Of a stretch of 64,000 nucleotides of DNA, positions 1-8,787 are shown in pieces; the first letter of the stretch is position 1; each line of letters opens with the position of its first letter. Source of the stretch: Mycobacterium europaeum. Its GTDB lineage: Bacteria > Actinomycetota > Actinomycetes > Mycobacteriales > Mycobacteriaceae. Under the pieces are notes generated by a model that was not told the origin of the DNA, did no database searches, and saw only the letters and a list, made by a program, of their open reading frames with translations. The stretch spans positions 29,871 to 93,870 of the forward strand of contig NZ_LQOU01000008.1 in NCBI RefSeq assembly GCF_002102155.1, read 5' to 3'. The position numbers and the translations under genes are program-made.

Positions 1-696
1 GTGGACGTCGCGGCCGCGACGGTGGGGGAGCGGGCGCCGTTGTCGGGCGACAAGCTGGTTCGCCGAGTGGACGAATTGGCCGCGTTCGCACAGGCCCATC
101 CCGGGCTGCTTCCGGAGCTCTCGCCGGAGTTCACCGCGCGCCTGCGCGACGACGTGCCGCGGTTCGCACGCCATGAGCAGACCATCGCAGCCCTGCTCTC
201 CGGCGACTCCGACTATGTCGCGCTGTGCCATTGGAACGCCAACATCGACAACGCGTGGTTCTGGCGCGACTCCGACGGCGTGCTGCGGTGCGGCCTGATG
301 GACTGGGGATGCGTCGGCCAGATGAACCTGGGCATGGCGCTCTGGGGAGCCTTGTCCGGCGCCGACACCGGCATGTGGGACGCCCATTTCGACGAATTGC
401 TGCAGCTGTTCGCCGGGGAGTTCCATCGCTACGGTGGGCCGGAACTCGATCCGGCCCGGTTGCGGCGGCACACGGTGCTCTACGCCGCGGCGATGGGTGC
501 GGCGTGGCTGCTGGGTGTGCCCGCGTTGATCCGCAAGCGATTCGAGGCCATACCGCGCAGCCGCGCGCATCCCCTGATCCGCGCCGACGAAAGCGTGCGC
601 GCGCCGCTGCAGATGCTGTCGAACCTGCTGTTCGTGTGGCAGCGGCATCGGGCCGGGGATCACCTCGACGCCGCCCTTGCGGAGGTGACCCCCTGA
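1..696 (+). CDS. Phosphotransferase (APH/choline-kinase-like) family protein, probably 5'-truncated
   Basis: The frame is open from the first base, so the true start is probably outside the window; 231 residues are visible. The signature is kinase-like: H77-W-N79 followed by N84 fits the Brenner motif HxDxxxxN of aminoglycoside/choline phosphotransferases, and the LMDWG at 99-103 fits the Mg-binding D(F/W)G motif. The usual catalytic Asp two residues after His is Asn79, so activity is doubtful. It is convergent with the 13E12 gene, with one base between the stop codons. The substrate cannot be told from sequence. Confidence 0.6.
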   Translation: MDVAAATVGERAPLSGDKLVRRVDELAAFAQAHPGLLPELSPEFTARLRDDVPRFARHEQTIAALLSGDSDYVALCHWNANIDNAWFWRDSDGVLRCGLMDWGCVGQMNLGMALWGALSGADTGMWDAHFDELLQLFAGEFHRYGGPELDPARLRRHTVLYAAAMGAAWLLGVPALIRKRFEAIPRSRAHPLIRADESVRAPLQMLSNLLFVWQRHRAGDHLDAALAEVTP

Positions 697-697
697 G

Positions 698-2080
698 CTA
701 TGCCGCGTCGTCGTCGTCATCATCATCGTTATCGTCGCCGTCGCGCAGCAGCTTCTCCGGATGGTGAAACGTGTTGGTGCGTGGCTGGTCCCTATCCAAG
801 TGTGGCGGCGGTATCCATTCGGTGTCGCCCTTGGCGTTCTTACGCGTGGTCCAGCCGCCGGGTTTGAGCAGGCGGTGATGCGGTCCGCAGGCGAAGGTGA
901 GGCCGTCGATGTCGGTGCGGCGGCACTTGACCCAGTCGGTGACGTGATGCACCTCAGAGAGATAGCCGGGCACGGTGCAGCCGGGGGCCGAGCACCCACG
1001 GTCCTTCGCATACAACACGATTCGCTGCCCCGGGGATGCCAGGCGCTTGGTGTGGTGGAGCGCGAGCGCCTTGCCCTTGTCGAAGACGGCCAAGTAGTGG
1101 TGCGCGTGGCGAGCCAGCCGGATCACATCGCTGATCGGCAGGATGGTGCCGCCGCCGGTCAGGCCGCGGCCGGCGGCCGACTCGAGCTCTTGCAGCGTCG
1201 TGGTGATGACGATGGAGGCCGGCAACCCGTTGTGCTGACCCAGCTTTCCCGAGGCCAGCAACGCTCGCGACGCCACCAGTAGCGCGTCATGGTTGCGTTG
1301 GGCGGTGCTACGGGCGTCGCGGTCGATCGCGTCTTGCGTCGGGGTCCCGTCGACACAAGGCGCGTCATCCAGCGGGTTACACATGCCGGGTGCGCCGAGT
1401 TTGGCCAGCACGGCGTCGAGGGTGGCGCGCAGTTCGGGTGTCAGCACGCCGCGCAGCTCGGACATGCCGTCGGGCTCCTGCTTGCCCAGCGTGAGGCCGC
1501 GCCGCCGGGCGCGGTCCTCGTCGGTGTAGGTGCCGTCGGGGTTGAGGCAGTCGGCGATATGGTCGGCCAGCTCTGCCAATTGGTCGGGGCGATACTGCGT
1601 TCCGTGCGCGGCCAGGTCCGCCTCGACAGCCTGGCGGGTGGCGAAGTCCACCCAGCCGGGCAGCCGATGAAAGAACCCTCGGATCACCGCCACCTGGCCA
1701 GTGCCGAGCTTTCCCTCGCGTTGGGCGGCAGCCGTCGCCGGCAAGAGCGGCTCCAGCGGCTCACCGGTCAACCCGCGCCGCGGCCCCAGTTCGGCCGCCT
1801 CCTCGACGCGGCGCGACGCTTCGGCGCGGCTGATCAGCGTCGCCTCGGCGATCGCATACGACAGCTTGCCGCCCAACTCCTCCGGAGTGGCCTGGCGGGC
1901 CAGGTTGTTGATCAGTGGATGCTCGATGGCCGGGAGTTGCCGGCGCACTCTCTCGCACCGCCCCAACATCGCGAGCTGCTCGCGGGTGGTCGAGGCGTCG
2001 CAGTCATAGCCGATCAGTTCTTTGACCGCAGCGTCGATGGTGTCGAAAGCCGCCGACACCGCCTCGGGATCTACACTCAC
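698..2080 (-). CDS. 13E12-repeat / DUF222 family protein with C-terminal HNH nuclease domain
   Basis: 460 residues starting at a GTG (2078-2080). The N-terminal three quarters is the helical DUF222 region of the mycobacterial 13E12 family. The C-terminus has an HNH zinc-finger nuclease core: C363 and C368, the H378-H379 pair, then C398 and H401-H402. The protein ends in an unusual acidic tail, seven consecutive Asp residues within 447-460, encoded by a GTC/ATC trinucleotide run at about 703-738. Members are multicopy in mycobacteria and often repeat-associated. A nuclease role is family inference; the cellular target is unknown. Confidence 0.88.
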   Translation of the reverse strand: MSVDPEAVSAAFDTIDAAVKELIGYDCDASTTREQLAMLGRCERVRRQLPAIEHPLINNLARQATPEELGGKLSYAIAEATLISRAEASRRVEEAAELGPRRGLTGEPLEPLLPATAAAQREGKLGTGQVAVIRGFFHRLPGWVDFATRQAVEADLAAHGTQYRPDQLAELADHIADCLNPDGTYTDEDRARRRGLTLGKQEPDGMSELRGVLTPELRATLDAVLAKLGAPGMCNPLDDAPCVDGTPTQDAIDRDARSTAQRNHDALLVASRALLASGKLGQHNGLPASIVITTTLQELESAAGRGLTGGGTILPISDVIRLARHAHHYLAVFDKGKALALHHTKRLASPGQRIVLYAKDRGCSAPGCTVPGYLSEVHHVTDWVKCRRTDIDGLTFACGPHHRLLKPGGWTTRKNAKGDTEWIPPPHLDRDQPRTNTFHHPEKLLRDGDDNDDDDDDDAA

Positions 2081-2171
2081 ACCCCGAAGCTATCGGAGCC
2101 CACCGACAAAAAACCGCCCCTTGAGACCACTGAAACCACAGTGACGCAAGTGATTTCAGTGCCACCGACAC

Positions 2172-3332
2172 CTAGAGGGCGTCGCGCTCGGCAAAGTGAC
2201 GAGTCCGCGCGTCGATTGCCCGCCTCCGTTCCTCCGCGCTGATCCGCTGTTCCGGCCGGAAGTGCTCGTCCAGTTGGTCCGTCGGAATGACGGTCACTGT
2301 CGGCGTCTTCGGCTGATGCGGTGTGCTTGCCCGCCACGTCACCACACCGTCGCGATACCCGCGGGCGTCAAGCCAATTGCGCACGCCGAAGTCCTCGGTC
2401 GACAGCAAGACCCGGACCCGCCCCTCCTCAACGTGGGATTGTGCAAGGTTGAGGCTGGTTTGCCGGGCGTCGACATCGATCATCTGGCTCCACCGATTGG
2501 TCAGGCAGATTCCGACGTACGGCGAACCGGGAGGGATTTCGTAGTCGATGACGAGCGCTTCGCCGGCATCGAGCGCCCACGATATGGGGACGAACCACGC
2601 GCCGGCCATCGCCGAGGGGGGCTGGAGCGGGGGAATGGCAATGTTCTTCGGCAGGGCGCCGAACACCCGCGCCGGAATGTCCCTGACCCACATGGTGAAT
2701 AGCTCGCGAGACGCCATCAGTTGCGCGTCGAACGCGGCGATCGCCCGCTCGAGCGAATCCGGGCCGGCCGGATCGCCGGGGTTCAGGCATTCAATGCGAA
2801 CCGTGCCCTTGGTCTCACGGTCCCAGTCGCCGAAGGTTTGGTAACTGCAGAACGAGTCAGCCCCGGCCGGGAGCGGGAACCAGTTCGTGTCGCCCATCTT
2901 CCGGCGGCTGAAGAAGATTTCGAACGAACCATCGTCGCCGATGGCGAGGTCTTCGGAGAGCACCTTCACCGACTCGGCCCGCTCATCCTTACCCGCGTAG
3001 ACGCCGAAGGTCGTCTGCGCGACACAACCCAGCTTCCCGTGGACGCGGTAGTCGTGTCTGTCGTCGATGCGCGCGGTCAGGTACAGCGTATCGGGGTTGG
3101 AATGGCCCCAATTCCACGGCGCGTATTGGCCGTTGATGAGATGCGGCCGCGCGGGATCGCTGCGCAGTTGCAGGCCCAGGTATTGGATGTGGCCGAGAAG
3201 GCACCCGAGCACGGCCGCCGCGGCACCGTCGTCGAGAGTGCCCTGGGACAGCGCAAGTTCGAGCAGTTCCTCCTGCAGGTCGCGGAAGCGTCGCCACGCC
3301 GCGCGTAAGAGTTGCTGTGCGTCATCGCCCAC
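2172..3332 (-). CDS. DUF1214-type conserved protein, partner of the sulfotransferase
   Basis: 386 residues, GTG start at 3330-3332. The sequence has the look of the large mycobacterial DUF1214 proteins: a helical N-terminus, then an Asn/Trp-rich beta region (YAPWNWGHSNPDTLY at about 70-84) and a C-terminal part with ISWALDAGEALVIDYEIP. No catalytic residues are known for the family. Its start overlaps the end of the sulfotransferase gene by 11 bp, so the two are translated as a coupled pair, which suggests a shared substrate, perhaps a lipid or steroid-like sulfate acceptor. The family call is from memory of similar gene pairs; function is unknown. Confidence 0.6.
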   Translation of the reverse strand: MGDDAQQLLRAAWRRFRDLQEELLELALSQGTLDDGAAAAVLGCLLGHIQYLGLQLRSDPARPHLINGQYAPWNWGHSNPDTLYLTARIDDRHDYRVHGKLGCVAQTTFGVYAGKDERAESVKVLSEDLAIGDDGSFEIFFSRRKMGDTNWFPLPAGADSFCSYQTFGDWDRETKGTVRIECLNPGDPAGPDSLERAIAAFDAQLMASRELFTMWVRDIPARVFGALPKNIAIPPLQPPSAMAGAWFVPISWALDAGEALVIDYEIPPGSPYVGICLTNRWSQMIDVDARQTSLNLAQSHVEEGRVRVLLSTEDFGVRNWLDARGYRDGVVTWRASTPHQPKTPTVTVIPTDQLDEHFRPEQRISAEERRRAIDARTRHFAERDAL

Positions 3333-4581
3333 GGCGGTCCTCGATTCCGTAGAAGTCGCGATAGAACTGCAGTTGCGGCCACAATTCGTCGATGTCGAGC
3401 CCGTAGTCCGCGGCGTCGTAGATGTTGGGCTTGCGCTTGGCCAGGGCGCGGTCGTCCATGAACAGCCTCATCCTGCGGTGGGCGCCCTCGGTGAGTTCGA
3501 TGCCGAAGAACTCGTAGATTTCCTGCACGCACGACATGGGGTCGGCCACCATCCGGTCCATCGGAAAGTCGATGAACCGCGTCGGGTCGTGCGCGTACCG
3601 CTTGCGCAGCTCGACATTGCGGGCGAGCATCCTGCCGGTGCGCCAGCGCATGTACCGGCCATGGTCGAGCCAGTCGACCTCGTCCTCGACCATCCCGAAC
3701 ACGGTCCCGGCCAGCTTGCAGCTGGAGGCGACGATCTCGGTCGGCTCGCGGTAGGTGGTGACGAAGCGCGCGTCGGGAAATACCGCCAAGATGGTGTCGA
3801 TGTTCTCCATATGCGGCGGCGTCTTGAGAAGCCAACTCTCGGTAGGGCGCAATCCGCCGCTTTGCATGTACTGCAAGAGCAGTCTCTGTTCCTGGTAGAC
3901 CCAGGTCAGGTCTTGCCCGGCCAACCACCGGTCATAACCCTGGCAATTGAACATGACGTGGAAAGTCGCGCTGTGGAAGGCATAGGCGTGCAGCAGCGCG
4001 CACTCCTGCGCCTCCCACGCGCCGACCGGGTGCGCGGCGTCGAGATCGGGTGCCAGCGCCAGACTTCGGCGGATCTGCTTGTCGCTGCGCCTGATTCGCG
4101 GATCGGTATGCATGGTGGCCGGATTCAGCGGTGGATGAAGCTCATCGCATTCCCAGGTGAGCGGGTAGCGGAACCGGTCGTCTCGGCTCAACAGGTGATG
4201 GGTGATGGTGGTGCCCGTGCGCGGCGCGCCGACGAGAAAAATCGGCTTCGCGATCATCTCGTCGCGAATTTCCGGGTGCTGACGCAGGTGCTCGGTGAGC
4301 AGGAGCCGCTGGCGCAGCAAATTGGTGATGTGTGACGTGGCGAGGATCCGGCCGAAACCGTTGAGGCGATCATCGCTTTCGAGCGATTCGATGAGGCGGT
4401 CGAGGCCGCTTTCGAAGCGTGGATCACCGAAGTCGGTCAGGCCCCCCGCGCGGTGGCTGGCCCGGTCCATCAACGCCGGCTTGCGCAGGGGGAGCGGATG
4501 GGCGCGCAGTCGACGCGCCGCCCGGTAACCGCCGTTCAGAATCCGGAAAGGCACAGGCCGACGGGGTGATTCGATCGCCAT
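3322..4581 (-). CDS. Sulfotransferase family protein
   Basis: 419 residues. The N-terminal PAPS 5'-phosphosulfate loop is clear (FLVGAPRTGTTITHHLL, with P120 and R121-T125), followed by a sulfotransferase-3 type body. A later segment with TTYREPTEIVASSCKL fits the 3'-phosphate binding region (R and S). It should transfer a sulfuryl group from PAPS to a hydroxyl of a small or lipid acceptor in the cytosol. I chose ATG 4579-4581, preceded by GGGAGG; an upstream in-frame extension to 4635 would run into the divergent TetR control region. First gene of a two-gene unit with the DUF1214-type protein. Confidence 0.85.
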   Translation of the reverse strand: MAIESPRRPVPFRILNGGYRAARRLRAHPLPLRKPALMDRASHRAGGLTDFGDPRFESGLDRLIESLESDDRLNGFGRILATSHITNLLRQRLLLTEHLRQHPEIRDEMIAKPIFLVGAPRTGTTITHHLLSRDDRFRYPLTWECDELHPPLNPATMHTDPRIRRSDKQIRRSLALAPDLDAAHPVGAWEAQECALLHAYAFHSATFHVMFNCQGYDRWLAGQDLTWVYQEQRLLLQYMQSGGLRPTESWLLKTPPHMENIDTILAVFPDARFVTTYREPTEIVASSCKLAGTVFGMVEDEVDWLDHGRYMRWRTGRMLARNVELRKRYAHDPTRFIDFPMDRMVADPMSCVQEIYEFFGIELTEGAHRRMRLFMDDRALAKRKPNIYDAADYGLDIDELWPQLQFYRDFYGIEDRRGR

Positions 4582-4632
4582 GCTGGGGGAGCGCCTCCCT
4601 GGGGCCCGCGCGTTGTCTTCCGGTCCGCAAAA

Positions 4633-4653
4633 CATTACGATTTGAACGTAATG
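4633..4653. promoter_or_regulatory. Candidate TetR operator
   Basis: A perfect inverted repeat: arms CATTACG (4633-4639) and CGTAATG (4647-4653) around a 7-nt spacer. It lies between the divergent sulfotransferase and TetR starts and its right arm contains the TetR ATG at 4651. Size and place fit a TetR-family operator for autoregulation and control of the sulfotransferase pair. Binding itself is inferred. Confidence 0.55.
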
Positions 4654-5262
4654 GAGTCAATGGCGGGGACCGATCAGCGACGAGGCGGTGGCGCGCGGTC
4701 GCAGGGACGGCCGCGCGACTCCCGCATCGACGAGGCGGTGCTCGCCGCCACGGTCGAGCTCCTGGAGGAAATCGGCTACACACGACTGACCATTCCGCTG
4801 GTCGCAGCCCGCGCGGGGGCGACGCCCCCCGCGGTGTATCGACGGTTTCCGAATCGAGTCGAATTGGTCTACGAGGCAGTATTTCCGACGCCGCCGAGTG
4901 CCGAGCTCCCATTGGCCGGCGATCCGGCGGACGTTGTCCGCACCCTGATACGAGCAACGATCGACCTGTTCAGCCGACCGGCCGTCCATTCCGCGGTATC
5001 GGGGCTGATGGCCGAATTGCCCTCGGAGCCAGGGCTTTCGGCGCGCCTGCTCAGCCGCCTGCAGGGCAGCACGTACCTTCTGCTGCAGCGCTACCTCGAC
5101 GAGGCCGCCGCCGACGGACGCGCCGCCGACGGTGTCGACGCCCGCGTGCTGGTGGACATGATCGGTGGCACCGTGCTGATGGCCCTGGCCAACGAACGAG
5201 TCCTCGATGACGCCTGGGTCGAGCAGAACACAGCCCTCATCGCCAAGGGTCTGGCCCGATAG
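4651..5262 (+). CDS. TetR/AcrR family transcriptional regulator
   Basis: About 203 residues. The N-terminal helix-turn-helix is typical: an alpha region ELLEEIGYTRLTIPLVAARAG followed by TPPAVYRRFPNRVELVYEA. The C-terminal ligand-binding part is not diagnostic. The start could be ATG 4651 or ATG 4660; a TTG at 4642 is also in frame. ATG 4651 lies inside a perfect inverted repeat, so a bound regulator would also cover its own start. It is divergent from the sulfotransferase pair, the likely target. The 3' end overlaps the convergent creatinase-like gene by 26 bp. Confidence 0.85.
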   Translation: MESMAGTDQRRGGGARSQGRPRDSRIDEAVLAATVELLEEIGYTRLTIPLVAARAGATPPAVYRRFPNRVELVYEAVFPTPPSAELPLAGDPADVVRTLIRATIDLFSRPAVHSAVSGLMAELPSEPGLSARLLSRLQGSTYLLLQRYLDEAAADGRAADGVDARVLVDMIGGTVLMALANERVLDDAWVEQNTALIAKGLAR

Positions 5263-6382
5263 ACTCGTCAGCCTCCGTCGCGCACACCGGACTGGTGGTC
5301 AGCACGTCGGCGCCGGCCTCGGTGATGTGGACGCTGTCCCGCCGGAATACCGCCCCGACGCCCTCCTGCCACACGTAGCCGGTGATCGCCAACACCATGC
5401 CGGCCTCCAGCCGGTCGTGTTCGCCCGCGTCCAGCAGCGTTTGGGACACCACGGGTGGATCGAACCCCAGCCCCAACCCGTGCGCGATCGGCATCGGCGG
5501 AATCGGTTCGCCGGCCGCCTGATAGGCGGCCACCAAGTCCGAGGTGGGCGCGCCGGGCCGACAGGCCGCAAGCATCTTGTCGTACAACAAATCCGAACGG
5601 CCGAACAGCTCCGGGGCAGAACCACCGGCCGGCCAGGTGCGGCCCACTTCCGCGACGTAGCCGTTCGCCAGCGCTCCGGCGGCGAACGCGACGAGGTCAC
5701 CCTGCCGCACGTCACCCGAATCGGCACGCCGCCAGGGCTGTTCCTTCGACGTCACCCAGGCCGCGTCCTGGGTGGCCGGGGTGCTCACCCCGCCCGCGGC
5801 CATGGCCTCCATCATCGCCCCGGCCAGCGTCCGCTCCGACACCCCGGGTGCGAATTCGCAAAGGGCCGCTGCCAATCCGCGTTCGGCGACCCGCACCGCG
5901 GTGCCCATCGCCACGATCTCGTCGGACGTCTTGACCCGTCGCGCCGCCCGCATGGCCGGTTCGGCGTCGACGATCTCGGCGTTGGGGAAGGCTTCGGGCA
6001 GCAACGCGGCGAAAGTCGGTGTGATCGCGTCGGTTCCGACCCTGCGGGCCGCGTCGGCGCCGTCGATCTTCTTCAGCACGTCGATGAGGGTCATCGGGTT
6101 CCAGGCCAGTCCGTACAGGTGATCGTGCCCGATCTCGTCGGGGACGCCCTCGTCGTCGGTGCTGTTGAGGTAGATGTCCTCGGTGGCGCGCACCAGCACG
6201 CACATCGGACCGAATGGCCGCGTCCCGGCGATCCACAGCTGTGGTGCGCCGGTGACGTAGCGAATGTTGGCCTGCCGCCCGAGGACCAGGACGTCGAGTC
6301 CGTATGCGTCCATTTGGGCCAGCGCCCGTTCCCGACGCCCCGCCCGCAGCGGGTACGCGTCGGGCAGGACGTCAGTCGCCAT
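5237..6382 (-). CDS. Creatinase/M24-like protein with degenerate metal site
   Basis: 381 residues with the creatinase N-terminal domain (about 15-145) and a pita-bread M24 domain (about 150-360). Aligned by eye to the neighbouring M24 protein, four of the five usual metal ligands are gone: the first Asp is A234, the second Asp is E245, and the two Glu are T334 and R348; only H301 (HGLGLGF) remains. Metal-free M24 folds are known (creatinase), so it is probably a non-peptidase C-N hydrolase or a regulatory partner. Its ATG overlaps the preceding M24 gene by 11 bp. Last gene of the leftward TetR-P450-amidohydrolase-M24 run. Confidence 0.8.
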   Translation of the reverse strand: MATDVLPDAYPLRAGRRERALAQMDAYGLDVLVLGRQANIRYVTGAPQLWIAGTRPFGPMCVLVRATEDIYLNSTDDEGVPDEIGHDHLYGLAWNPMTLIDVLKKIDGADAARRVGTDAITPTFAALLPEAFPNAEIVDAEPAMRAARRVKTSDEIVAMGTAVRVAERGLAAALCEFAPGVSERTLAGAMMEAMAAGGVSTPATQDAAWVTSKEQPWRRADSGDVRQGDLVAFAAGALANGYVAEVGRTWPAGGSAPELFGRSDLLYDKMLAACRPGAPTSDLVAAYQAAGEPIPPMPIAHGLGLGFDPPVVSQTLLDAGEHDRLEAGMVLAITGYVWQEGVGAVFRRDSVHITEAGADVLTTSPVCATEADESIGPDPWR

Positions 6383-7607
6383 AGGGGGAGTAGGGGTAGT
6401 CGGTGATCGGCTGGTAGCCGTCTTCGGTGATCACCACGATCTCCTCACTGCGATAGCCGCCGGTCCCGTCCTCCCACACCACGGGTTCCAACACCAGAAC
6501 CATGCCCGGCGGGAAGACGAAGCTGTCATCGAAGTCTTCGCCGAGATCCGTTCCGATCATCGGCGCTTCGGCGGGATAGGTGCCGATGCCGTGGCCCAGG
6601 TAGAAATGCGGCAGCCACGGTTTGCGGCCCCCATTGGCCGCGATCGCCGCGCGCGCCAGATCACCCGAGGTGACGCCGGCCTTGGTGACCGCGAGCACCG
6701 CATCCAGGATGGCCCGCCATTGCCGGAACTGGTCCTGCTGTCGCGGCGTGGGTCGTTCGCCGACCACCCAGGTCCGGCCGAAGTCGGAGCAGTAGCCGAG
6801 GTAGGTGATGCTGATATCGGTCCAGAGCACGTCGCCGGCGGCCAGCTCGCGATCGGTGGTCAGCAGCGGCAGCGCAAGATCGCCATGCGTCGTCCACACC
6901 CCGGCTTCGCGTGAACTCGGCATCACCTGCCAGATGGCCTCCAGCATGTTGGTGGTGGCACCCAGCTCGAACGCGCGCCGGACCAGCGTGGCCGAGAGGT
7001 CGGTCTGGCGCACTCCCGGCGCCAGCGCCCGCTGGACGTCCACGATGGCCTGCTCGGTGATGCGGGCGGCGCGGCGCAGGCAGGACAACTCGTCTCGGGT
7101 CTTCACCAGTTGCGCGTCGGCGAGCACGATCGCCGCGTCCGAGGGCGGGCCAGCCGGGAACAGCGCGCGGCCGGCCCTGCGCATCGCCCCGGTCAGTTCG
7201 TCCACGGCGACGTTCGCGCCCGGCGGGATCAGACCCGCCAGCTCGCGGGCGAATTGTTCGACCCCGTGGTCGAATTCGAGGTACACGGGTCCGTGCAGAT
7301 GATCGCCGGGCACCGGTGACTCCGTGGACGCCCCGCCGCGGAACGGCATGAACAGGTGCGGATGTTCGTCGTCGGCGAGCACGACGGCGACCGGGCGCTC
7401 CACGTGGGAGAGGCCCGCGTCCAGCAGCGGCCAACTGGCGCCGGTCGCGTATCCGACGTAGCCGTTCATCAGCAGGACCAGCGCGTCGACGCCGTGGGCG
7501 GCCATCGCGGACCGGAGCCGCGCCCCGATCTCGGCGCGCATGCGGACCCGGTCCGGTTCATCCGGAATGTCGATCACCGAGCCGTGAGCGGTGAGCGAAT
7601 CGGTCAT
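6372..7607 (-). CDS. M24 family metallopeptidase (Xaa-Pro aminopeptidase/creatinase type)
   Basis: 411 residues from ATG 7605-7607, which lies one base after the stop of the amidohydrolase. It has a creatinase-like N-terminal domain, then an M24 domain with all five dinuclear-metal ligands in place: Asp in VLWTDIS, Asp in GYCSDFGRTW, His in YLGHGIGTYP, Glu in VLVLEPVVW and Glu in YRSEEIVV. It should cleave an N-terminal or proline-like amide bond, or a related C-N bond. Paired with a paralogue that has lost the ligands, so the two may form a heterodimer. Confidence 0.85.
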   Translation of the reverse strand: MTDSLTAHGSVIDIPDEPDRVRMRAEIGARLRSAMAAHGVDALVLLMNGYVGYATGASWPLLDAGLSHVERPVAVVLADDEHPHLFMPFRGGASTESPVPGDHLHGPVYLEFDHGVEQFARELAGLIPPGANVAVDELTGAMRRAGRALFPAGPPSDAAIVLADAQLVKTRDELSCLRRAARITEQAIVDVQRALAPGVRQTDLSATLVRRAFELGATTNMLEAIWQVMPSSREAGVWTTHGDLALPLLTTDRELAAGDVLWTDISITYLGYCSDFGRTWVVGERPTPRQQDQFRQWRAILDAVLAVTKAGVTSGDLARAAIAANGGRKPWLPHFYLGHGIGTYPAEAPMIGTDLGEDFDDSFVFPPGMVLVLEPVVWEDGTGGYRSEEIVVITEDGYQPITDYPYSPYGD

Positions 7608-7608
7608 C

Positions 7609-8787
7609 TCAGAGCCCCAGGAAGTTTCTGATGTTTCCGCTGACGACGCGGACCGCATCCTCGGGACCGACGGCGTCGACCACTGCGGCCAGCGACCGCT
7701 CCGAGTAGCCGTAGGTGCTTTCGTTGTGTGGGTAGTCCGAGGACCACATCACCTTGCCGATTCCGATTTCGTCGATCTGGGCGAGCCCGAGGCCGTCCAC
7801 CATGAACGACGCGCACATGTGGGCGTCCCAGTAATGGCGCACGTCGTGTTCGGGCTGGTGTGCCAGCATGTGCCGATAGGAGGCCAGGACGTGCTCGGCG
7901 TCCTGCAAAGCCGGGGGGATCCAGGCGATGCCGCCCTCGAACCAGCCGACCCGCAGCCGCGGATGGCGGTCCAGGATGCCGCCGAAGACATACTTGGAGA
8001 ACATCTCCCGGAACGAGTCGATGTTGACCATCATGGCCACCGCGACGCTGTTGACCTCGCTCGGGACTTTCGGCTGGCTCTCACCGATGTGATGGGTGAC
8101 GGGCAGGCCGGCGTCCTCGATCTCGTCCCACACGGCGCTCATCGCGGTGCTCGAGAAGTCGATCGCGTGGCCGTTGTCGTCGATGCCGGGGTTGATCGGC
8201 ATCAGAAATGTCTTGAGCCCCAGCGACTTCAGCTCGGTCAGCGTGCGCCGGGTGCCGCGCGGATCCCACCAGTTGATCAGCCCCACCCCGTAGCAGTGGC
8301 CATCGGAACGCTCCTGCACGGCGGCGATGTGTTCGTTGTAGATGCGGAAGATGCGCTCCCGCAGGTCCTTGTCGGGATAGTGGAACAGGGCCAGCACCGC
8401 GTTGGGGAACACCAGTTCCTTGTCGACGCCGTCTTCGGCGAGTTCACGCACGCGGGCGTCGATGTTGTTGCTGACCGCACCGGCGAGGTCGTCGTATTGC
8501 ATGAGCACCGCGCTGAAGTCGCCGACCACCATCGATTGGCCCGGCCGGCCGAGCAGGTAGGCGCCGTCCTCGTACCAGATCCTCGGCGCGTAGTCCTTCA
8601 GTTCGTCGGGGAAGCGCTCGTAGAAGATGTCGTCGGCCACCGAGATGTGGTTGTCGGCGGAGAACACCTCGGTGCCGGGCGGCAGGCCGGTGCTGGCGGC
8701 GGCGGCCCGGCCGCGGCGGTGCTTGGGCGCGCCGATCACGCCCTCCGGGTACAGGGTGCGCGCCTGAAGTCGCCCCGGGTTCACCAT
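7609..8787 (-). CDS. Amidohydrolase family (Amidohydro_2) metal-dependent hydrolase/decarboxylase
   Basis: 392 residues from ATG 8785-8787, which overlaps the P450 stop (ATGGTGA), so translation is coupled. Recognisable TIM-barrel marks are an early D-x-H (FSADNHIS, about residues 43-50), a mid-barrel THHIGES, and a late SSDYPHNEST that carries the conserved Asp. These fit the Amidohydro_2 group, which includes aminocarboxymuconate and resorcylate-type decarboxylases and hydrolases. The same frame stays open upstream through the P450 and TetR genes on the opposite phase, but that part is a high-GC shadow and not coding. Confidence 0.85.
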   Translation of the reverse strand: MVNPGRLQARTLYPEGVIGAPKHRRGRAAAASTGLPPGTEVFSADNHISVADDIFYERFPDELKDYAPRIWYEDGAYLLGRPGQSMVVGDFSAVLMQYDDLAGAVSNNIDARVRELAEDGVDKELVFPNAVLALFHYPDKDLRERIFRIYNEHIAAVQERSDGHCYGVGLINWWDPRGTRRTLTELKSLGLKTFLMPINPGIDDNGHAIDFSSTAMSAVWDEIEDAGLPVTHHIGESQPKVPSEVNSVAVAMMVNIDSFREMFSKYVFGGILDRHPRLRVGWFEGGIAWIPPALQDAEHVLASYRHMLAHQPEHDVRHYWDAHMCASFMVDGLGLAQIDEIGIGKVMWSSDYPHNESTYGYSERSLAAVVDAVGPEDAVRVVSGNIRNFLGL

